From: Bufo bufo
Lineage: Eukaryota > Chordata > Amphibia > Anura > Bufonidae
Assembly (NCBI RefSeq): GCF_905171765.1
Contig: NC_053397.1
Span: 3,242,946-3,306,945, forward strand
Length of the DNA: 64,000 nt
Reading direction: 5' to 3'
Part shown: positions 20,080 to 31,483 of the stretch, piece after piece
Numbering within the stretch: the first letter of the stretch is position 1
How the letters are laid out: every line of letters begins with the position of its first letter
The notes under the pieces: generated by a model
Databases searched by the model: none
Seen by the model: only the letters and a program-made list of their open reading frames with translations
Told to the model about the DNA's origin: nothing
Position numbers and translations under genes: made by a program

Positions 20080-21110
20080 ACTTATCCTGTACTGATCCTG
20101 AGTTACATCCTGTATTATACTCCAGAGCTGCACTCACTATTCTGCTGGTGCAGTCACTGTGTACACATACATTACTTATCCTGTACTGATCCTGAGTTAC
20201 ATCCTGTATTATACTCCAGAGCTGCACTCACTATTCTGCTGGTGCAGTCACTGTGTACATACATTACTTATCCTGTACTGATCCTGAGTTACATCCTGTA
20301 TTATACTCCAGAGCTGCACTCACTATTCTGCTGGTGCAGTCACTGTGTACATACATTACTTATCCTGTACTGATCCTGAGTTACATCCTGTATTATACTC
20401 CAGAGCTGCACTCACTATTCTGCTGGTGCAGTCGCTGTGTACATACATTACCTATCCTGTACTGATCCTGAGTAACATCCTGTATTATCCTCCAGAGCTG
20501 CACTCACTATTCTGCTGGTGCAGTCACTGTGTACATACATTACTTATCCTGTACTGATCCCGAGTTACATCCTGTATTATACTCCAGAGCTGCACTCCCT
20601 ATTCTGCTGGTGCAGTCACTGTGTACATACATTACTTATCCTGTACTGATCCTGAGTTACATCCTGTATTATACCCCAGAGCTGCACTCACTATTCTGCT
20701 GGTGCAGTCACTGTGTACATACATTACTTATCCTGTACTGATCCTGAGTTACATCCTGTATTATACTCCAGAGCTGCACTCACTATTCTGCTGGTGCAGT
20801 CACTGTGTACATACATTACTTATCCTGTACTGATCCTGAGTTACATCCTATATTATACTCCAGAGCTGCACTCACTATTCTGCTGCTGCAGTCACTGTGT
20901 AAATACATTACTTATCCTGCACTGATCCTGAGTTACATCCTGTATTATACTCCAGAGCTGCACTCACTATTCTGCTGGTGCAGTCACTGTGTACATACAT
21001 TACTTATCCTGTACTGATCCTGAGTTACATCCTGTATTATACTCCAGAGCTGCACTCACTATTCTGCTGGAGCAGTCACTGTGTACATACATTACTTATC
21101 CTGTACTGAT
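20080..21110. repeat. 92-bp minisatellite, second array
   Basis: About 11 tandem copies of the same 92-bp unit that fills the mst1r intron at 7628-9778, in the same orientation. Scattered substitutions are present, including tgctgctgcagtc near 20880 and ggagcagtc near 21070. Confidence 0.95.
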
Positions 21111-21114
21111 CTTG

Positions 21115-21780
21115 CAGCTGCAGACATTGATCTTCCTGTAATTTCTTGCAGTGTGACTGTCCATCCACCAGGTGGCAATATTTGAATGGCTGATTAGAGG
21201 GTGAAGTTCACTGACTGTCCAACAGGTGGTGATCTTTTACAGAGATCCTATAGACGTCGTCTGAGCTTTCAATGTATAAAACTTTCTCTGTATTTGGTGT
21301 CAACTGGGGTCTGTGGGCAGAATCTGGGTCTTATCAGTGGGCAGTGGGGGTCACCGTGGTCTTTGAAACTGAATTATTTGGGATTGTGGCTGAACCCCTG
21401 TCCTCGTTTGAGGATTAAATCTGCATATTTGTGTCAAGTCCTCTTTACAGGATTTAAACAAAATGTTTCTAATCCTGGAGGAGCCGCTGCCCCTCCCCCC
21501 CTCCGCGGTCTGTATGGTACGGTAATCTATTGTGACACTGTTAGAATAGAAAGTCGTCTCTGAGCCAAGGTTTACCGAAATACACCGTGAGACCTGAGGG
21601 CCACAGGGGGCAGCGAAGACAGGTCACATAACCCCCCTGATGAACGTCTCAATCCAGACGACAAAAAAAATCTTATACGTGGAAAAAACTGGAAATGACG
21701 AGGAGACGGAAGTGAAGCCAGAGAAGATCCCGGTGTATGGGTGAGAAGTGGACCTGTGGCAAAAAAATTAGGGCACAACG
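21115..21780. other. Intergenic unique sequence
   Basis: About 660 bases without recognised genes. A CTCF-like motif, ccaccaggtggcaa, lies at 21165-21178 and a related tccaacaggtggtga near 21218. The surrounding gactgtcca.cAGGTGG phrase occurs twice, suggesting an old short duplication. Frames of about 120 codons here have no recognisable protein features. Confidence 0.5.
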
Positions 21781-21789
21781 GAAGAATCT

Positions 21790-24320
21790 GGGCATCAGAG
21801 TGCAACACAGAAGGACCCAGAGCGCCAGAACATAGTGCCACGGCCAACATAGGGCAGCACAGAGCACCAGAGGTCAGAACATAGTGCCACAGGCCAACAT
21901 AGGGCAGAACATAGTGCCACGGGCCAACATAGAGCAGTACAGAGCACCAGAGGGCAGAACATAGTGCCACGGGCCAACATAGGGCAGAACATAGTGCCAC
22001 GGGCCAACATAGGGCAGTACAGAGCACCAGAGGTCAGAACATAGTGCCACGGGCCAACATAGGGCAGTACAGAGCACCAGAGGGCAGAACATAGTGCCAC
22101 GGGCCAACATAGGGCAGTACAGAGCACCAGAGGGCAGAACATAGTGCCACGGGCCAACATAGGGCAGTACAGAGCACCAGAGGTCAGAACATAGTGCCAC
22201 GGGCCAACATAGAGCAGTACAGAGCACCAGAGGGCAGAACATAGTGCCAACATTGGTCAGTACAGAGCACCAGAGGGCAGAACATAGTGCAAAAGGGCCA
22301 ACATAGGGTAGCACAAAGCACCAGAGGGCAGAACATAGTGCCACGGGCCAACATTGGTCAGTACAAAGCACCAGAGGGCAGAACATAGTGCCACGGGCCA
22401 ACATAGGGTAGCACAAAGCACCAGAGGGCAGAACATAGTGCCACGGGCCAACATAGGGTAGCACAAAGCACCAGAGGGCAGAACATAGTGTCACGGGCCA
22501 ACATAGGGCAGTACAGAGCACCAGAGGTCAGAACATAGTGCCAAGGGCCAACATAGGGCAGTACAGAGCACCAGAGGTCAGAACATAGTGCCACGGGCCA
22601 ACATAGAGCAGTACAGAGCACCAGAGTGCAGAACATAGTGCCACGGGCCAACATAGGGCAGCACAGAGCACCAGAGGTCAGAACATAGTGACACGGGCCA
22701 ACATAGGGCAGTACAGAGCAGCAGAGGTCAGAACATAGTGCCACGGGCCAACATAGGGCAGTACAGAGCACCAGAGGTCAGAACATAGTGCCACGGGCCA
22801 ACATAGGGCAGAACATAGTGCCACGGGCCAACATAGGGCAGCACAGAGCACCAGAGGTCAGAAAATAGTGCCACGGGCCAACATAGGGCAGTACAGAGCA
22901 CCAGACGTCAGAACATAGTGCCACGGGCCAACATAGAGCAGCAGAGGGCAGAACATAGTGCCACGGGCCAACATAGGGCAGCACAGAGCACAAGAGGGCA
23001 GAACATAGTGCCACGGGCCAACATAGGGCAGTACAGAGCACCAGAGGTCAGAACATAGTGCCACGGGCCAACATAGGGCAGTACAGAGCACCAGAGGTCA
23101 GAAAATAGTGCCACGGGCCAACATAGAGCAGTACAGAGCACCAGAGGGCAGAACATAGTGCCACGGGCCAACATAGGGCAGTACAGAGCACCAGAGGGCA
23201 GAACATAGTGCCACGGGCCAACATAGGGCAGTACAGAGCACCAGAGGGCAGAACATAGTGCCACGGGCCAACATAGGGCAGTACAGAGCACCAGAGGGCA
23301 GAACATAGTGCCACGGGCCAACATAGAGCAGTACAGAGCACCAGAGGTCAGAACATAGTGCCACGGGCAACATAGAGCAGTACAGAGCACCAGAGGGCAG
23401 AACATAGTGACACGGGCCAACATAAGGCAGTACAGAGCAGCAGAGGTCAGAACATAGTGCCAACATTGGTCAGTACAGAGCACCAGAGGGCAGAACATAG
23501 TGCAAAAGGGCCAACATAGGGTAGCACAAAGCACCAGAGGGCAGAACATAGTGCCAAGGGCCAACATAGGGCAGCACAAAGCACCAGAGGGCAGAACATA
23601 GTGCCACGGGCCAACATTGGTCAGTACAAAGCACCAGAGGGTAGAACATAGTGCCACGGGCCAACATAGGGTAGCACAAAGCACCAGAGGGCAGAACATA
23701 GTGACACGGGCCAACATAGGGCAGTACAGAGCAGCAGAGGTCAGAACATAGTGCCAACATTGGTCTGTACAGAGCACCAGAGGGCAGAACATAGTGCAAA
23801 AGGGCCAACATAGGGTAGCACAAAGCACCAGAGGGCAGAACATAGTGCCACGGGCCAACATTGGTCAGTACAAAGCACCAGAGGGCAGAACATAGTGCCA
23901 CGGGCCAACATAGGGTAGCACAAAGCACCAGAGGGCAGAACATAGTGCCACGGGCCAACATAGGGTAGCACAAAGCCCCAGAGGGCAGAACATAGTGTCA
24001 CGGGCCAACATAGGGTAGCACAAAGCACCAGAGGGCAGAACATAGTGCCACGGGCCAACATAGGGTAGCACAAAGCACCAGAGGGCAGAACATAGTGTCA
24101 CGGGCCAACATAGGGCAGTACAGAGCACCAGAGGGCAGAACATAGTGCCAAGGGCCAACATAGGGCAGTACAGAGCACCAGAGGGCAGAACGTAGTGCCA
24201 CGGACCAACATAGGGTAGCACAAAGCACCAGAGGGCAGAACATAGTGCCACTGGCCAACATAGGGTAGCACAAAGCACCAGAGGGCAGAACATAGTGCCA
24301 AGGGCCAACATAGGGCAGCA
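21790..24320. repeat. 50-bp satellite array
   Basis: About 50 tandem units of 50 bp (gggcagaacatagtgccacg, ggccaacatagggcagtaca, gagcaccaga). Variants include gtcagaac, ggtagcacaaagc, acattggtcag and shortened units. The minus strand is nearly stop-free in all frames, which produces several overlapping long frames with no protein meaning. The same family recurs at 38495-38681, 48363-50132 and 51284-52450. Confidence 0.95.
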
Positions 24321-24467
24321 CAGATACAGTACAGACCAAAAGTTTGGAGACACCTTCTCATTCAAAGAGTTTTCTTTATTTTCATGACTATGAAGGCATC
24401 AAAACTATGAATTAACACATGTGGAATTATATACATAACAAACAAGTGTGAAACAACTGAAAATATG

Positions 24468-24740
24468 TCATATTCTAGGTTCTTCAAAGTAGCCACCTTT
24501 TGCTTTGATTACTGCTTTGCACACTCTTGGCATTCTCTTGATGAGCTTCAAGAGGTAGTCCCCTGAAATGGTCTTCCAACAGTCTTGAAGGAGTTCCCAG
24601 AGATGCTTAGCACTTGTTGGCCCTTTTGCCTTCACTCTGCGGTCCAGCTCACCCCAAACCATCTCGATTGGGTTCAGGTCCGGTGACTGTGGAGGCCAGG
24701 TCATCTGGCGCAGCACCCCATCACTCTCCTTCATGGTCAA
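24468..24740 (-). pseudogene. Tc1 transposase, C-terminal remnant
   Basis: A 90-codon minus-strand frame containing WPPQSPDLNPIEMVWGELDR, the block around the third catalytic acidic residue of Tc1/mariner DDE transposases, and ending KAVIKAKGGYFEEP. The DNA-binding and the first two catalytic parts (over 200 residues) are absent, so it is a non-functional remnant. Confidence 0.9.
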
Positions 24741-25401
24741 ATAGCCCTTACTTTAAAAGTTTTCCCAATTTTTCGGCTGACTGACCTTCATTTCTTAAAG
24801 TAATGATGGCCACTCGTTTTTCTTTACTTAGCTGCTTTTTTCTTGCCATAATACAAATTCTAACAGTCTATTCAGTAGGACTATCAGCTGTGTATCCACC
24901 TGACTTCTCCTCAACGCAACTGATGGTCCCAACCCCATTTATAAGGCAAGAAATCCCACTTATTAAACCTGACAGGGCACACCTGTGAAGTGAAAACCAT
25001 TTCAGGGGACTACCTCTTGAAGCTCATCAAGAGAATGCCAAGAGTGTGCAAAGCAGTAATCAAAGCAAAAGGTGGCTACTTTGAAGAACCTAGAATATGA
25101 CATATTTTCAGTTGTTTCACACTTGTTTGTTATGTATATAATTCCACATGTGTTAAGTCATAGTTTTGATGCCTTCAGTGTGAATCGTTAATTTCTAACG
25201 ATAATTTGTTTTCCCTTAGTCCTAACAGCAGCACAGATGGGGTTAACTGCCCCCCGTGGACTGGTAGGACCGGCAGAATTTTTAATGAGCCCAAAGAATA
25301 ACCAATAGAAGAACTCCAGCTCCCTTAAAGGGAGGGGTTCGCCCCCCAGCCCACCGTGTCTATAACAAGAAAGTACTTAGGGCGGGAAAATTTGTGTGCT
25401 C

Positions 25402-25490
25402 CTGTTAGGACTAAGGGAAAACAAATTATCGTTAGAAATTAATGATTCCCTTACGTCCTACCAGCAGCACAGATGGGGAGATAGCAAGAA
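25402..25490. repeat. DIRS copy 1 internal complementary region
   Basis: Contains ctgttaggactaagggaaaa, complementary to the element end at 25187-25240, immediately followed by gattcccttacgtcctacca, complementary to the other end at 37245-37264. This fused arrangement serves as the template for rejoining the ends in the DIRS replication model. Confidence 0.85.
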
Positions 25491-25497
25491 GAATCCC

Positions 25498-25871
25498 CTA
25501 GGGAGGGTCCTCATGCCCGGCAGAAGTAAGAACTGTCTGCCCAAAGGCCGAAAACTCTGCTACCTTAGCATCTATTCTATAATGAGAGATGAAGGTTGAT
25601 TCAGAGCTCCAGGAAGCCGCCTTACAGATCAACTCTAGGGGGAGAAGACTTCTCTCCGCGACAGAGGTAGCTACGGCCCAAGTAGAATGGGCCCTCACAA
25701 ACTCCGGAGGATCTAAGGATTGGCAGGTGAAAGCTTCCCTAATGGCTTCCTTGACCCAGCGACTAATAGTAGTTTTAGACGCCTTACGGCGTTTAGACTT
25801 ACCGGCAAACAGGATGAAGAGGTTCTCATCTATCCTGAATTCTTTGGATCTATCCACATAGATCCGGAGGC
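25498..25871 (-). pseudogene. DIRS copy 1 tyrosine recombinase, C-terminal part
   Basis: Minus-strand continuation of the recombinase cut by the hAT insertion. Recognisable are SRWVKEAIREAF, RAHSTWAVATS and STFISHYRID, the last with the nucleophilic tyrosine. The conserved H-x-x-R motif reads HSTW, so its catalytic arginine is replaced by tryptophan (copy 2 has HSTR). Inactive both by the split and by this change. Confidence 0.85.
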
Positions 25872-25879
25872 ATCTCGAT
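25872..25879. repeat. hAT target-site duplication, left
   Basis: atctcgat directly left of the hAT terminus tagagttgagcg. The right partner at 32631-32638 is atcttgat, 7 of 8 identical. Eight bases is the hAT length. Confidence 0.85.
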
Positions 25880-26169
25880 TAGAGTTGAGCGAACACCTGG
25901 ATGTTCGGGTTCGACGAGTTCGGCCGAACTTTCGAAAAATGTTCGGGTTCGGGATCTGAACTCGACCCGAACTTCATCCCGAACCCGAACCCCATAGAAG
26001 TCAATGGGGACCCGAACTTTTGGGCACTAAAAAGGCTGTAAAACACACCCGGAAAGGGCTAGAGGGCTGCAAAAGGCAGCAAAATGTAGTTAAATCCCCT
26101 GCAAACAAATGTAGATAGGGAAATGATGAGTTAACATAAAATAAATTAAAATTAAACAATATTAATTGG

Positions 26170-27960
26170 AGTGAGGTCCCATAGCACAGAATCAGGCTTC
26201 AAGTCACCCACCAATGGAGAAGGTCACTTACTATTATTTTGACCACAGCACCCAGACAAAGGAGAGAGGTCCCACAGCAGAGAACCAGGCATCATATCAC
26301 CCACCACAGGAGTAGGCCACCATTTAGTTACTTTGACCCCTACACCCAGACGGAGGAGAGAGGTTACACAGCAGAGAATCAGGCATTTAGATCACCCACC
26401 ACAGGAGTAGGCCACCATTGAATCAGACCCCGGCAACCATGTCAGATGGCACAAGCATAAGCTTTATATCAATCAGCACAGGAGAAGGCGACTTTGACAG
26501 ACTTTGACCCCTACACCCAGATGGAGGAGAGAGGTTTCACAGCAGAGAATCAGGCATCATATCAACCACCACAGGAGAAGCCACCATTTAGTTACTTTGA
26601 CCCCTGCACCCAGGAAGAGGAGAGAGGCCCCACAGCACATATTCTGGCATCATATCAGCCACCACAGGAGAAGCCACCATTGAGTTACTTTGACCCCCGC
26701 ACCCAGGAAGAGGAGAGAGGCACCACAGCACATATTCTGGCATCATATCAGCCACCACAGGAGAAGCCACGATTGAGTTACTTTGACCCCTGCACACAGG
26801 AAGAGGAGAGAGGCACCACAGCACATATTCTGGCATCATATCAGCCACCACAGGAGAAGCCACCATTTAGTTACTTTGACCCCTGCACCCAGGAAGAGGA
26901 GAGAGGCCCCACAGCACATATTCTGGCATCATATCAGCCACCACAGGAGAAGCCACCATTGAGTTACTTTGACCCCCGCACCCAGGAAGAGGAGAGAGGC
27001 ACCACAGCACATATTCTGGCATCATATCAGCCACCACAGGAGAAGCCACGATTGAGTTACTTTGACCCCTGCACACAGGAAGAGGAGAGAGGCACCACAG
27101 CACATATTCTGGCATCATATCAGCCACCACAGGAGAAGCCACGATTGAGTTACTTTGACCCCCGCACCCAGGAAGAGGAGAGAGGCACCACAGCACATAT
27201 TCTGGCATCATATCAGCCACCACAGGAGAAGCCACCATTTAGTTACTTTGACCCCTGCACCCAGGAAGAGGAGAGAGGCTCCACAGCACATATTCTGGCA
27301 TCATATCAGCCACCACAGGAGAAGCCACCATTGAGTTACTTTGACCCCCGCACCCAGGAAGAGGAGAGAGGCACCACAGCACATATTCTGGCATCATATC
27401 AGCCACCACAGGAGAAGCCACCATTTAGTTACTTTGACCCCTGCACCCAGGAAGAGGAGAGAGGCCCCACAGCACATATTCTGGCATCATATCAGCCACC
27501 ACAGGAGAAGCCACCATTTAGTTACTTTGACCCCTGCACCCAGGAAGAGGAGAGAGGCCCCACAGCACATATTCTGGCATCATACTAACCACCACAGGAG
27601 AAGCCACCATTGAGTTACTTTGACCCCTGCACCCAGGAAGAGGAGAGAGGCACCACAGCACATATTCTGGCATCATATCAGCCACCACAGGAGTAGGCCA
27701 CAATTTAGTTTATTTGACCCCTGCACCCAGGAAGAGGAGAGAGGCCCCACAGCACATATTCTGGCATCATATCACACACCACAGGAGAAGGCCTCTTTCA
27801 GTGATTTAGGCCTTTGGACCCAGACAGAGGAGAGAGGTCAGAGATTAGCTTCATATCCCCCAGCACAGCAGAAGACCGCTTTATTTGACTTAGGCCTCAG
27901 CACCCAGACAGAAGACAGAGGTAGCATGGCAGAGGTTATGGCTTCATGTCACCCGTTAGT
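26170..27960. repeat. 93-bp tandem repeat inside the hAT element
   Basis: About 12 regular units of 93 bp at 26490-27710 with more divergent units of the same origin on both sides. Each contains ttgacccctgcacccaggaa and gcacatattctggcatcata. The 93-bp period keeps one + frame (26494-27588) and several minus frames open. The array lies downstream of the transposase in its 3' untranslated region and has no recognisable domain. Confidence 0.85.
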
Positions 27961-28101
27961 TTAACCGGCCACTTTCATCTGGTTAGGCCCCGGCGCCCAG
28001 ACAGAGAAGAGTTTCATTCAACTGTGGGTTTCATAAAATTTGTATCAAATAAAGAAGTGGCCCGTAGCACAACAAGACATGTTTTAGGCAGTTAATAAGG
28101 A

Positions 28102-31044
28102 CTACTCTGCACAAGGGAGGGACAGGTCCTGTGGGATCCATGCCTGGTTCATCTTTATGAAGGTCAGCTTGTCCACGTTGGCTGTGGACAGGCGGCTGCG
28201 CTTGTCAGTAATGACGCCCCCTGCCGTGCTGAATACGCGTTCAGATAAAACGCTGGCCGCCGGGCAGGAAAGCACCTCCAAGGCATAACATGCTAACTCT
28301 GGCCACGTGGACAATTTCGAAACCCAGTAGTTGAATGGGGCCGAACCATCCGTCAGGATGTGGAGGGGTGTGCAGACATACTGTTCAACCATGTTAGTGA
28401 AATGCTGCCTCCTGCTAACACGTTCCGTATCAGGTGTCGGTGCAGATAGCTGTGGCGTGGAGACAAAACTTTTCCCCATTTCTGCCATGCTAACCCTGCC
28501 CTCAGATGAGCTGGCCGTGACACAGCTGCGTTGGCGACCTCTTGCCACTCCTCTGCCTTCACCTTCCACCTGTTCCCCTGTGACATGTGGGAATGCTCTC
28601 AAGAGCGCCTCTATCAGCGTGCGCTTGTACTCGCGCATCTTACGGTCGCGCTCCAGTTCAGGAATTAAAGTGGGCACATTGTCTTTATACCGGGGATCCA
28701 GCAGGGTGGCCACCCAGTAGTCTGCACACGTTAAAACGTGGGCAACTCTGCTGTCGTTGCGCAGGCATTGGAGCATATATTCGCTCATGTGGGCCAGGCT
28801 ACCCATGGATAAGGACAAGCTGTCCTCTGTGGGAGGCGTATCGTCATCGTCCACCGTATCCCCCCAGCCACGCACCAGTGATGGGCCTGGGCTGCCACCC
28901 CGCTGTGAACTTGCGTCATCCTCGTCCCCCTCCACCTCCTCCTCCTCATCCTCCTCCAGTACAGTGCCTTGGCTGGCGACTTGTGAACCTGTCCTCTGCT
29001 GCTTAAACAAACCTCCCTCTGAGCCACTTCGAACAGACTGGCCCGAAAGTGTTAGAAACGAGCCCTCATCCTCCTCCTCCTCCTCCACCTGGGCCACCTC
29101 CTCTAACATCATTGCCCTAAGTGTTTTCTCAAGGAGACATAGAAGTGGTATTGTAACGCTGATAACGGCGTCATCGCCACTGGCCATGTTGGTGGAGTAC
29201 TCGAAACAGCGCAGCAGGGCACACAGGTCTCGCATGGAGGCCCAGTCATTGGTGGTGAAGTGAGTCTGATCCACAGTGCGACTGACCCGTACGTGCTGCA
29301 GCTGAAACTCCACTATGGCCTGCTGCTGCTCGCACAGTCTGTCCAGCATGTGCAAGGTGGAGTTCCACCTGGTGGGCACGTCGCATATGAGGCGGTGAGC
29401 GGGAAGGCCGAAGTTCCGCTGTAGAGCAGACAGGCGAGCAGCGGCAGGATGTGAACGGCGGAAGCACGAACAGACGGCCCGCACTTTATGCAGCAGCTCT
29501 GACATGTCGGGGTAGTTGCGAATGAACTTCTGCACCACCAAGTTCAGCACATGCGCCAGGCAAGGGATGTGCGTCAAACCGGCTAGTCCCAGAGCTGCCA
29601 CGAGATTTCGCCCATTATCGCACACCACCAGGCCGGGCTTGAGGCTCACCGGCAGAAACCACTCGTCGGTCTGTTGTTCTATACCCCCCCACAACTCCTT
29701 TGCGGTGTGGGGCCTGTCCCCCAAACATATGAGTTTCAGAATGGCCTGCTGACGTTTACCCCGGGCTGTGCTGAAGTTGGTGGTGAAGGTGTGTGGCTGA
29801 CTGGATGAGCAGGTGGAAGAAGAGGAGGAGGAAGCTGAGTAGGAGGAGGAGGCTACAGGAGGCAGAGAATGATGCCCTGCGATCCTAGGGGGCGGAAGGA
29901 CGTGCGCCAAACAGCTCTCCGCCTGGGGCCCAGCCGCCACTACATTTACCCAGTGTGCAGTTAGTGAGATATAGCGTCCCTGGCCGTGCTTACTGGTCCA
30001 CGTATCTGTGGTTAGGTGGACCTTGCCACAAATGGCGTTGCGCAGTGCACACTTGATTTTATCGGACACTTGCATGTGCAGGGAAGGCACGGCTGTCTTG
30101 GAGAAGTAGTGGCGGCTGGGAACCACATACTGCGGGACAGCCATGGCCATCAGCTGTTTGAAGCTGTCTGTGTCCACCAGCCGGAATGACAGCATTTCAA
30201 AGGCCAGCAGTTTAGAAATGCTGGCGTTCAGGCCAAGGGCTCGAGGGTGACTCGGGGGGAATTTGCGCTTCCTCTCTAAGGTTTGAGATATTGAGAGCTG
30301 AACGCTGCTGTGTGATATAGTGGAGACGCTAGTTGACGGTGGCGGTGGTGGTGGTGGCGGTGGCACATCCTCTGTTTGCTGCTCGGCAGGTGGCAACATT
30401 CCTCTCGAGGCGGAAGCCGAGGCAGCAGCGGTAGAGGGAGCAGGGGGAGCCTCAGCGAGTGCCTGGTTTTTAAGGTGTGTACCCCACTGCAGTTCATGCT
30501 TTGCATGTAGATGCCTGGTCATGCAGGTTGTGCTGAGGTTCAGAACGTTAATGCCTCGCCTCAGGCTCTGATGGCAGAGCGTGCAAGTCACTCGGGTCTT
30601 GTCGGTAGGACATTGTTTAAAGAAGTGCCATGCCAGGGAACTCTTTGAAGCTGCCTTTGTGGGGCTGGGTCCCTGTTGGCGATGTCCAGTAGCAGGCGAA
30701 CTCTGGGGGCGGCGGCTCGTCTGCTTTGGCCCCCTGCTCCCTCTTTGGCTTCGCTGTTGTCTCGGTCTCACCACTACCTCTTCCTCTGAACTGTGAAAGT
30801 CATCGCCACGACCTTCAGTCCATGTGGGGTCTAAGACCTCATCGTCCTCTGCATCGTCTTCCACCCAGTCTCCCTCCCTGACCTCCTCCTGTTCAGTCTG
30901 CACACTGCAAAAAGACGCGGCAGTGGGCACCTGTGTTTCGTCATCATCAGAGAGTCGGTGACTCTGCTGTGGTGGTATTCCCATGTCCTCTTCATCTGGA
31001 GACATAAGTGGTTGTGCGTCAGTGCATGGTATGTCTTCCTCCAC
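28102..31044 (-). CDS. hAT transposase with BED zinc finger (ZBED-like)
   Basis: 980 codons without interruption. It cuts and pastes the hAT element in the nucleus. Residues about 1-120 are acidic and low-complexity. A BED-type finger at about 135-190 shows WHFFKQCP, CTLCHQSL and TRHLHAKH. The RNase-H-like catalytic core follows: LTTDTWTSKHGQGRYISLTA, then VVCDNGRNLVAALG and PCLAHVLNLVVQKF, and DVPTRWNSTLHMLDRL. The C-terminal hATC dimerisation region reads YWVSKLSTWPELACYALEVL, then SERVFSTAGGVITDKRSRLS. Acidic runs (EEEEEDE) and a His/Pro-rich spacer interrupt the core. The start codon at 31044 is uncertain: related coding sequence in other frames continues upstream to about 31483, so the true N-terminus may be frameshifted. 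Confidence 0.88.
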   Translation of the reverse strand: MEEDIPCTDAQPLMSPDEEDMGIPPQQSHRLSDDDETQVPTAASFCSVQTEQEEVREGDWVEDDAEDDEVLDPTWTEGRGDDFHSSEEEVVVRPRQQRSQRGSRGPKQTSRRPQSSPATGHRQQGPSPTKAASKSSLAWHFFKQCPTDKTRVTCTLCHQSLRRGINVLNLSTTCMTRHLHAKHELQWGTHLKNQALAEAPPAPSTAAASASASRGMLPPAEQQTEDVPPPPPPPPPSTSVSTISHSSVQLSISQTLERKRKFPPSHPRALGLNASISKLLAFEMLSFRLVDTDSFKQLMAMAVPQYVVPSRHYFSKTAVPSLHMQVSDKIKCALRNAICGKVHLTTDTWTSKHGQGRYISLTAHWVNVVAAGPQAESCLAHVLPPPRIAGHHSLPPVASSSYSASSSSSSTCSSSQPHTFTTNFSTARGKRQQAILKLICLGDRPHTAKELWGGIEQQTDEWFLPVSLKPGLVVCDNGRNLVAALGLAGLTHIPCLAHVLNLVVQKFIRNYPDMSELLHKVRAVCSCFRRSHPAAARLSALQRNFGLPAHRLICDVPTRWNSTLHMLDRLCEQQQAIVEFQLQHVRVSRTVDQTHFTTNDWASMRDLCALLRCFEYSTNMASGDDAVISVTIPLLCLLEKTLRAMMLEEVAQVEEEEEDEGSFLTLSGQSVRSGSEGGLFKQQRTGSQVASQGTVLEEDEEEEVEGDEDDASSQRGGSPGPSLVRGWGDTVDDDDTPPTEDSLSLSMGSLAHMSEYMLQCLRNDSRVAHVLTCADYWVATLLDPRYKDNVPTLIPELERDRKMREYKRTLIEALLRAFPHVTGEQVEGEGRGVARGRQRSCVTASSSEGRVSMAEMGKSFVSTPQLSAPTPDTERVSRRQHFTNMVEQYVCTPLHILTDGSAPFNYWVSKLSTWPELACYALEVLSCPAASVLSERVFSTAGGVITDKRSRLSTANVDKLTFIKMNQAWIPQDLSLPCAE

Positions 31045-31054
31045 TGGGGAAGGG

Positions 31055-31483
31055 CTAGGTGGACACCCTGGGAAACCCTGGAAGCAGAGTCTTCAAACAG
31101 AAGAAGAGACTGCTGCATAACTTGTGGCTCAGACCGTTTCCCTGATATGCTTGGGGGTGATGTGACAGACTGATGGGCTTGGTTTTCAAGTGCCACCTGT
31201 GCGCTTTCCGCAGAAGACTGGGTGGAAGACCATGTGGTGAACGTGCTGGAAGCACTGTCGGCCACCCAATCGATTAATGCCTGTACCTGCTCAGGCCTTA
31301 CCATCCTAAGAGCGGCATTGGGCCCCACGAGATATTGCGGTACATTCTGCCGGCTAGTTGAGGGAGTTCGTTCCCTACTGTGTGCGCGCCTGGGGCCGAA
31401 CGGCCACGTCCTCTACCAGCAACAGAGGCTCCACGGACACCACCACGACCGCGTCCTCGTCCCTTAATAGTATTTTTCTTCAT
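31055..31483 (-). pseudogene. Possible frameshifted N-terminal part of the hAT transposase
   Basis: A minus-strand frame from ATG 31483 encodes a GRGRGRGG-rich, basic start and runs to 31298. A second frame covers about 31328-31060 with VRPEQVQALIDWVADSAS and QQSLLLFEDSASRVSQGV. Both look like coding sequence of this transposase family placed just upstream of the main frame but out of register with it, so small indels have probably broken a longer N-terminus. The alternative is that this is 5' UTR. Confidence 0.5.

Noticed and set aside
21572..24365. Many minus-strand frames rich in Cys, Trp and Leu
   Set aside because: The 50-bp satellite is nearly stop-free on that strand. Frames overlap one another and the pattern repeats in three other arrays.
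26494..27588. 364-codon + strand protein of 31-residue repeats
   Set aside because: 93-bp tandem array in the hAT element, opposite in sense to the transposase and without recognisable domain.
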